DNA from: Bacteroidales bacterium
GTDB lineage: Bacteria; Bacteroidota; Bacteroidia; Bacteroidales; UBA932
NCBI GenBank assembly: GCA_017555445.1
Contig: JAFZGK010000108.1
Location: 1 to 20,970 of the forward strand
Length of the DNA stretch: 20,970 nucleotides
Direction of reading: 5' to 3'
Below the pieces are notes generated by a model, which was given only the letters and a program-made list of their open reading frames with translations, was not told the DNA's origin and searched no databases. A program made the translations under genes and the position numbers. This document shows positions 16,177-20,970 of the stretch, piece by piece. The first letter of the stretch is position 1; each line of letters begins with the position of its first letter.

Positions 16177-17163
16177 ATGAGCAAAGAAGCAAACATCGAG
16201 AAAGTCCTTAAGGAGTTATTTGCAGATCTTAAATTCACTGATGAGCCGGCAGGTCTTTATGATCCGCTGAGATATATGATGGAGATCGGAGGAAAGAGGA
16301 TCCGTCCTCGTCTCTGCCTGCTTGCATATTCGCTTTTCAAGGATGAGTATAACGAGCAGATTCTTTCTCCGGCAGCGGCAATCGAGGTCTTTCACAGCTT
16401 CACTCTCATTCATGACGACATCATGGACAAGGCTGACGTCCGCAGAGGCGTGCCTACAGTCTACAGGAAATGGGATGAGAATACAGCCATCCTTTCAGGT
16501 GACGTTATGTCGATCGACAGCTACAAGAGAATTGCAAAGGCCCCGGCAGCAGTGCTTCCTCAGGTGCTTGACCTTTTCTCTACCACAGCAGCAGAGGTAT
16601 GCGAGGGCCAGCAGTATGACATGGAGTTCGAGAACATGCCTCAGGTTCCTATGGCAGACTACCTGAAGATGATCGGTCTCAAGACAGCAGTCCTGATCGC
16701 ATGCTCGGCAAAGATGGGTGCCCTTATCGGTGGCGCATCAGCTGTAGAGGCTGACCTTCTCTATAAGTTCGGTTACGACATAGGTCTTGCCTTCCAGATT
16801 GCAGACGACTGGCTTGACACATTCGGAGACCCTGAGGTATTCGGCAAGGCAATCGGAGGTGACATCCTCAACAACAAGAAGACATGGCTCATGATCAAGG
16901 CTCAGGCAAACGCTTCGGAAGAGGAGCTGAAGGCACTTTCTGCAGCTATGGATATGCCAGTATCTACCGATGAGGAAAAGGAGGCAAAGATTGCGGCTGT
17001 CAAGAACCTTTACGCACAGCTCGGCGTAGAACAGCAGGCAAAGGAAGAAATCCTGAAGCTTCACTCACAGGCAATGGAATATGTGGGCGGACTCAATCTT
17101 TCTGCTGAAAACCACGGACTTCTTCAAGGATATGCAGAGACCCTGCTCGGCCGCAGCAAATAA
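16177..17163 (+). CDS. Polyprenyl diphosphate synthase (trans-isoprenyl chain elongation)
   Basis: A 328-residue soluble all-helical enzyme that condenses isopentenyl diphosphate with allylic diphosphates. Family motifs are intact: GGKRIRP at 38-44, the first Asp-rich motif DDIMD at 80-84 followed by RRG, and the second DDWLD at 210-214 with GGDILNNKKTWL after it. The residue five before the first Asp-rich motif is Phe75 (FTLIHDD), and no two-residue insertion lies inside the motif. This fits a short-chain, geranylgeranyl- or farnesyl-type product better than a long quinone tail, but product length cannot be settled by eye. Fifty bases separate it from the U32 gene downstream, and the two are probably co-transcribed. 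Its promoter overlaps that of rsgA. Confidence 0.9.
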   Translation: MSKEANIEKVLKELFADLKFTDEPAGLYDPLRYMMEIGGKRIRPRLCLLAYSLFKDEYNEQILSPAAAIEVFHSFTLIHDDIMDKADVRRGVPTVYRKWDENTAILSGDVMSIDSYKRIAKAPAAVLPQVLDLFSTTAAEVCEGQQYDMEFENMPQVPMADYLKMIGLKTAVLIACSAKMGALIGGASAVEADLLYKFGYDIGLAFQIADDWLDTFGDPEVFGKAIGGDILNNKKTWLMIKAQANASEEELKALSAAMDMPVSTDEEKEAKIAAVKNLYAQLGVEQQAKEEILKLHSQAMEYVGGLNLSAENHGLLQGYAETLLGRSK

Positions 17164-17213
17164 GAAAAACTAATATGGTCCTGATGGCCATCAAAAAGAT
17201 ATAACCAGAGATA

Positions 17214-18560
17214 ATGGAGAATAACAATAATATGACACCTCAGCGCCTCGAGATCATGGCACCTGCAGGAAATTTCGAATGCCTGCACGCAGCCATCCAG
17301 GGTGGAGCTGACTCAGTATACTTCGGAGTCGAGAAGCTCAACATGCGCTCTCATTCGGCCAACAACTTCAAGATGACCGATCTTGCAGAGATCGTACGCA
17401 TCTGCTCGGAATACGGAGTGAAGACATACCTCACCCTCAACATCGCTCTCTTCGGAGAAGACCTTGAGGACATGAAGCGTACCCTTGATGCAGCCAAGGA
17501 AGCAGGAATCACAGCAGTGATCGCTTCCGACATGGCAGCCATCATCTATGCACGCCAGATCGGTGTAGAAGTGCATATCTCCACCCAGCTCAGCATCTCG
17601 AATGCAGAAGCACTCCGCTTCTATGCTCAGTTCGCTGACGTCATCGTACTTGCCCGCGAGCTTAACCTCGGACAGGTGAAGGAGATCAAGGCTATCATCG
17701 ACCGCGACCAGATCTGCGGTCCTTCGGGCAAGCTCGTAGAAATCGAGATGTTCGCCCATGGAGCACTCTGCATGGCAATTTCAGGCAAATGTTATCTCAG
17801 CCTCCACGAGTACGGAGCATCTGCAAACCGCGGTTCATGCTACCAGCTCTGCCGCCGTGCATACAAGGTGGAAGACCGCGAGACCGGCATGCAGCTCGAG
17901 ATAGACAACAAGTACATAATGTCTCCAAAGGATCTTTGCACCATCGAGTTCATGGACAAGATCATCGACGCGGGAGTGACAGTGTTCAAGATCGAAGGTC
18001 GTGCCCGCTCTGCAGAATATGTAAAGCGCGTGGCATCTTGCTACCGCCGTGCCGCAGATGCAGTGTGCAACGGAACATATACAGCCGAGCTCGGAGCATC
18101 ATTCAAGAAGGAACTCGAGGAAGTATTCAACAGAGGATTCTGGGACGGCTACTATCAGGGAGCACGCCTTGGAGAGTGGTGCGATGTCTATGGCAGTACC
18201 TCAACCCGCAAGAAAGTGTACAGCGGAAAGATTACCAACTGGTTCGGCAAGCTTGGTGTTGCCGAAATCCTTGTGGAGTCATACTCATTGAAGGTGGGTG
18301 ACAAGATCCTCATCATCGGTCCTACATCAGGATGCGTAGAATACACAGTCCCTGAAATCCGCGTGGATCTAAAGCCTGTCGAGGAAGCAGTCAAGGGAAC
18401 ATATTGTTCAATCCCTCTCGACTGGTCGAAAGTCGTTCCGGGCGCACGTGAAGAAGCCCTCAGCCTTTGTGGCGACGGCTGCAACGAAGAGGCATGCAAG
18501 GCCATCGAAGAGCATCGTCTCCGCCGCAGCGACAAGGTCTACATCTGGGCAGAAGCCTAG
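17214..18560 (+). CDS. trhP: U32-family protein, TrhP (YegQ)-like tRNA hydroxylation factor
   Basis: A 448-residue cytosolic protein. Its N-terminal barrel begins LEIMAPAGNFECLHAAIQGGADSVYFG. The PROSITE-type U32 signature is complete at 178-196: Glu178, Phe180, Gly183, Cys186, Gly191, Cys193, Ser196. Two more cysteines, 209 and 213 (CYQLCRRAY), complete a four-Cys set likely to hold an iron-sulfur cluster. YegQ-type members hydroxylate wobble uridine of certain tRNAs using prephenate, while RlhA acts on 23S rRNA. The run HGALCMAISGKCYLS and the length of about 450 favour TrhP over the longer RlhA. It is often labelled 'peptidase U32', but protease activity is doubtful. Translation could start at 17214 or at the ATG at 17232. 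It follows the prenyl synthase gene and ends before the palindromic repeats. Confidence 0.82.
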   Translation: MENNNNMTPQRLEIMAPAGNFECLHAAIQGGADSVYFGVEKLNMRSHSANNFKMTDLAEIVRICSEYGVKTYLTLNIALFGEDLEDMKRTLDAAKEAGITAVIASDMAAIIYARQIGVEVHISTQLSISNAEALRFYAQFADVIVLARELNLGQVKEIKAIIDRDQICGPSGKLVEIEMFAHGALCMAISGKCYLSLHEYGASANRGSCYQLCRRAYKVEDRETGMQLEIDNKYIMSPKDLCTIEFMDKIIDAGVTVFKIEGRARSAEYVKRVASCYRRAADAVCNGTYTAELGASFKKELEEVFNRGFWDGYYQGARLGEWCDVYGSTSTRKKVYSGKITNWFGKLGVAEILVESYSLKVGDKILIIGPTSGCVEYTVPEIRVDLKPVEEAVKGTYCSIPLDWSKVVPGAREEALSLCGDGCNEEACKAIEEHRLRRSDKVYIWAEA

Positions 18561-18601
18561 TGCCTTTTGCACTCAACATTATACAAGATATATATGCTTG
18601 A

Positions 18602-18641
18602 AGCGACGATACATAAAAACACATATTTGTGTATCGTCGGT
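18602..18641. repeat. Palindromic repeat copy 1
   Basis: The arms CGACGATACA (18604-18613) and TGTATCGTCG (18630-18639) form a 10-bp stem around a 16-base A/T-rich loop. A competing hairpin ACACA/TGTGT lies inside. The left arm shares the 13-base word AGCGACGATACAT (18602-18614) with copy 2, 73 bases on. No U-tract follows in either direction. Confidence 0.75.
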
Positions 18642-18670
18642 CTGAAAAAGCCATTAATAATCAATAAAAG

Positions 18671-18719
18671 TGATAGCGACGATACATGAATCATGGTATT
18701 CTATGTATCGTCGCTATCA
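18671..18719. repeat. Palindromic repeat copy 2, likely terminator of the S41-HAD operon
   Basis: A perfect 17-bp stem joins 18671-18687 (TGATAGCGACGATACAT) and 18703-18719. A further 4-bp stem GAAT/ATTC sits above a one-base bulge, closing a 6-base loop. It starts 2 bases after the HAD stop codon on the minus strand and is followed in that direction by CTTTTATTGATTATT, a weak U-rich run. It shares both arms with copy 1. Position and stability suggest transcription termination or 3'-end protection for the minus-strand operon. Confidence 0.75.
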
Positions 18720-18721
18720 TT

Positions 18722-19336
18722 CTACATCAGATCGGATATATTCAATTCAGAAAAATCCTGTATGACCATATCACATAAAGATGTGATACGCTCTGCCGGG
18801 AAGGTTGTGGACAGACCGACAACTTTTCCTCCCGATGCACGTGCTGCGGTGAGACCATGGATGGAATCCTCAAAGATCACAGTCTCTTCAGGAGTTCCAC
18901 CAAGGAGTTCCATTCCCTTGAGGAAGCACTCTGGATCCGGCTTGGACCTGGTGAAATGCTCGCTTGTCAGAATCATGTCCACCATCGACTTGAGCTGAGG
19001 GAGGGCACGATAGACATTGGCCATCTTCTTGTCATTGGAACTGGTGACGATTGCTGTCGGTATGCCGGCCTCCTTCAAGGCAGTCAGAAACTCTGGGACT
19101 CCTGGAATGAACTCATAGACCATCTGTCTTTCATATTCGTCCAGACGTTCGGTCACTGCCTCCTGCAACTGAGGATCAGGCACATATGCCGCATAGATCT
19201 GCTTGAGAGTCTGGCCTTTGATCTTCCAGCCGAACCCCTCCTCACCCAGCAGATCAACACCTATGGCATCCCACATATGGGTATATTGCTTCTCGGTATC
19301 TACAAGGACACCGTCAAAATCAAAGAGCACTATCAT
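18722..19336 (-). CDS. HAD-superfamily hydrolase, beta-phosphoglucomutase-like subfamily IA
   Basis: A 204-residue soluble protein with all HAD core motifs: DFDGVLVDT at 6-14 (nucleophile Asp6, acid/base Asp8), motif II VTSSN at 97-101, Lys132 in SKPDPECF, and motif III FEDSIHGL at 155-162. A helical cap lies at about 15-80. The overall pattern is that of the PgmB/phosphatase group, which contains both phosphosugar phosphatases and beta-phosphoglucomutase. Substrate cannot be assigned, and there is no maltose phosphorylase in the window that would call for a beta-phosphoglucomutase. Its ATG overlaps the S41 protease stop (ATGA, 4 bases), so translation is probably coupled. Transcription likely ends at the palindrome 2 bases after its stop. 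Confidence 0.85.
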   Translation of the reverse strand: MIVLFDFDGVLVDTEKQYTHMWDAIGVDLLGEEGFGWKIKGQTLKQIYAAYVPDPQLQEAVTERLDEYERQMVYEFIPGVPEFLTALKEAGIPTAIVTSSNDKKMANVYRALPQLKSMVDMILTSEHFTRSKPDPECFLKGMELLGGTPEETVIFEDSIHGLTAARASGGKVVGLSTTFPAERITSLCDMVIQDFSELNISDLM

Positions 19337-20964
19337 ACGGCAAGCGGTTTTGTCAATGCATCCTTGAGCTGCTGGTCGTAACGGAGACGGACCTCGATTC
19401 CAGCCTCCTGGAACCAGTATCGTACTGCAAGTTCCTCCTCGATGAATGGTATGATCTCATCCTTCTTGAGGCGGATAAACTTCTCCTTATCCATCTCCAG
19501 GGCTTTCTCCAGAGCAGCAAGCTCATCAGCCATAGACTCTGCGAGACCGTCAGCCTCAAGCTCCTTCTTCATCTGGTCATACAAAGTCTTCGCACTGCTT
19601 CTGTAATCGAAATCCTGAGTCTTTGCATACTTGATGAAATCCTCGAAATCCTCATCAGTGAAATGGAAATCAGCCACAGCAGGAATCTCTGCATGTCTGC
19701 GTGCATAATCGATCACATACTGGTCGATCACTCCTCCAAGCACGAGTGAATATACAATACGGCTATACTGAGGAACATCCACTTCCACATCAGGAGTGAT
19801 GCCGCCACCGTCGCGTACTATACGGCCTGAAACTGTCTTGAACTCACGTGTAAGCGAATCCGGAATGTGTCCCACACTGCCGTCCTCATTGCGGTTGGAA
19901 TAATCGATAGCCTGGACACATCTGCCGCTAGGGGTATAATATTTCGCAGTTGTGACCTTCATCTGTCCGTTATATGCAATAGGAACGAGGGACTGCACCA
20001 GACCCTTTCCATAACTTCTCTTACCCATGATCGTAGCCCTGTCGAGATCCTGAAGCGCACCTGAAACGATTTCTGAAGAAGATGCCGAACCGGAATCGAT
20101 CAGAACAATGATAGGAATCTCCGTATCGACAGGATCAAGAGTAGTCTTGTATTCACGTACCGAATTTGGAGTGTTGCCTTTGGAAGTAACCACAAGCGAG
20201 CCCTTAGGAACGAAAAGAGATACGATATTCACCGCCTCGTTCATAAGTCCTCCACCGTTTCCGCGGAGGTCAAGCACAAAGCGTTTCATTCCCTGCTTCT
20301 TGAGTTCCAGGAACTTAGACCTCAACTCAGTCGACACATTCTCTGTAAAACCTGTCTGAAGGATATATCCGGTTGTGTCATCCAACATTCCTGCATATTC
20401 AACATCAGGAAGATGAATCCTTTCACGTACGATAGGGATATCGACAATTTCACCTGTACGCACCTTCTTCACCTTGAAGACCACTGTGGTACCCGGCTTT
20501 CCCTTCATCCTGTCGCTGCTCTCCTTGCTCTCGAGACCCTTGGTTGGGACACCGTCGATCTCGATGATCTCATCACCGCAGACCAGACCATACTTATGGG
20601 CTGGAGAGTCCTTATATGGCTCATTGATGATGACATTGTCCTCCTTCTTCTTGTGGATGATTGCACCGATTCCGCCGTATGTATTCTTGAGCATCATGTC
20701 CAGATCCTCATTCTCTTCCTCTGGAATATAGATTGTATACGGATCAAGCTCCTCGAGGATGGCGTTCACACCAGCACGCATGATTCGGTCCACAGGGAGG
20801 GAGTCCACATAGGAACGGTTGAGTTCCATAAGGATGGAATTATGGATTTCAGTCCACTGACCGAGCTTGAAGTTCTTTGACTGGGCGCCTGCATCGAAAG
20901 CGAAAACGGCTGCCAGAATTATCAGATATATGTATCGTTTCATAGTCATGCATAAATTTTGCAA
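19333..20964 (-). CDS. S41-family carboxyl-terminal processing protease with PDZ domain
   Basis: Numbered from the ATG at 20964 the protein has 543 residues. The ATG at 20943 (residue 8) is more likely the start because it gives a standard signal peptide, KRYIYLIILAAVFAFDAGAQ. A helical region at about 30-75 is followed by a PDZ domain (about 90-175; GGIGAII, SPAHKYGLVCGDEIIEIDG). The S41 catalytic core has FVLDLRGNGGG at 229-239, a probable Ser295/Lys320 dyad in GSASSSE and SYGKG, and the TAKYYTPSGRCVQ block. The C-terminal 120 residues are helical and charged, as in many Bacteroidetes S41 proteins of this size. It would act in the periplasm, trimming proteins from their C-termini; the targets are unknown. 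It overlaps the HAD gene by 4 bases. The promoter is probably at or beyond the right edge. Confidence 0.9.
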   Translation of the reverse strand: MQNLCMTMKRYIYLIILAAVFAFDAGAQSKNFKLGQWTEIHNSILMELNRSYVDSLPVDRIMRAGVNAILEELDPYTIYIPEEENEDLDMMLKNTYGGIGAIIHKKKEDNVIINEPYKDSPAHKYGLVCGDEIIEIDGVPTKGLESKESSDRMKGKPGTTVVFKVKKVRTGEIVDIPIVRERIHLPDVEYAGMLDDTTGYILQTGFTENVSTELRSKFLELKKQGMKRFVLDLRGNGGGLMNEAVNIVSLFVPKGSLVVTSKGNTPNSVREYKTTLDPVDTEIPIIVLIDSGSASSSEIVSGALQDLDRATIMGKRSYGKGLVQSLVPIAYNGQMKVTTAKYYTPSGRCVQAIDYSNRNEDGSVGHIPDSLTREFKTVSGRIVRDGGGITPDVEVDVPQYSRIVYSLVLGGVIDQYVIDYARRHAEIPAVADFHFTDEDFEDFIKYAKTQDFDYRSSAKTLYDQMKKELEADGLAESMADELAALEKALEMDKEKFIRLKKDEIIPFIEEELAVRYWFQEAGIEVRLRYDQQLKDALTKPLAV

Positions 20965-20970
20965 CGTCCG

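Noticed and set aside
17174..17190. Small hairpin ATGGTC/GGCCAT between the prenyl synthase and U32 genes, considered as a terminator
   Set aside because: The stem is only 6 bp including a G-U pair and no U-tract follows, so read-through into the U32 gene is more likely.
18722..19336. HAD protein considered as beta-phosphoglucomutase of a maltose phosphorylase pathway linked to the sus genes
   Set aside because: It is about 11 kb away with no maltose phosphorylase gene and no LytTR-like repeat nearby, and its motifs do not separate mutase from phosphatase.
1..20970. CRISPR arrays, tRNA/rRNA genes, insertion sequences, integrases and phage genes
   Set aside because: None was seen. Nearly all sequence is accounted for by intact housekeeping or nutrient-uptake genes, and the gaps are too short for such elements.

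Overview
The window looks like a chromosome segment of a Bacteroidetes bacterium, most likely order Bacteroidales. The evidence is a SusC/SusD outer-membrane pair with SusE/SusF-type surface lipoproteins, promoter elements of the Bacteroidetes type (-7 box TAnnTTTG), A/T-rich leaders without clear Shine-Dalgarno sequences, and a Bacteroidetes-type MalQ with starch-binding domains at its N-terminus. The genus cannot be told from the sequence alone. Genes are densely packed, and no stretch longer than about 200 bases lacks a gene.

Region 1 (1-7357, minus strand) is a starch/maltooligosaccharide utilisation operon. In transcription order it holds an SLC45/GPH-type sugar transporter of the MFS superfamily, susC, susD, susE, and a susF-like lipoprotein cut by the left edge. 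The outer-membrane complex would bind and import glucans, and the MFS protein would carry them across the inner membrane. No SusA, SusB or SusG hydrolase is visible; such genes could lie beyond the left edge.

Region 2 (7358-9737) starts with a divergent promoter region, followed on the plus strand by a LytS-type sensor kinase with 8 predicted membrane segments and a LytTR response regulator. A strong bidirectional terminator lies between the regulator and malQ, which converges on it.

Region 3 (9738-13518, minus strand) holds an OPA-family transporter gene followed by malQ (4-alpha-glucanotransferase), the cytosolic enzyme that would process imported maltooligosaccharides. The most interesting observation joins regions 1-3. 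Three 9-bp direct repeats at exact 21-bp periodicity, resembling known LytTR binding sites, lie between the kinase gene and the MFS gene. The same motif, including an identical 12-base word, recurs just upstream of the OPA-malQ promoter. This predicts that the LytTR system controls both operons as one starch regulon, in place of a SusR-type regulator.

Region 4 (13585-16118, minus strand) holds a MATE efflux gene and rsgA, separated by a dispersed-type imperfect inverted repeat. rsgA diverges from region 5 through overlapping promoters, and its mRNA may be leaderless.

Region 5 (16177-18560, plus strand) holds a polyprenyl diphosphate synthase and a U32 (TrhP-like) protein. Region 6 (18722-20964, minus strand) holds an S41 carboxyl-terminal protease overlapping a HAD phosphatase gene by 4 bases. 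Between regions 5 and 6 lie two copies of a palindromic hairpin sharing the arm AGCGACGATACAT.
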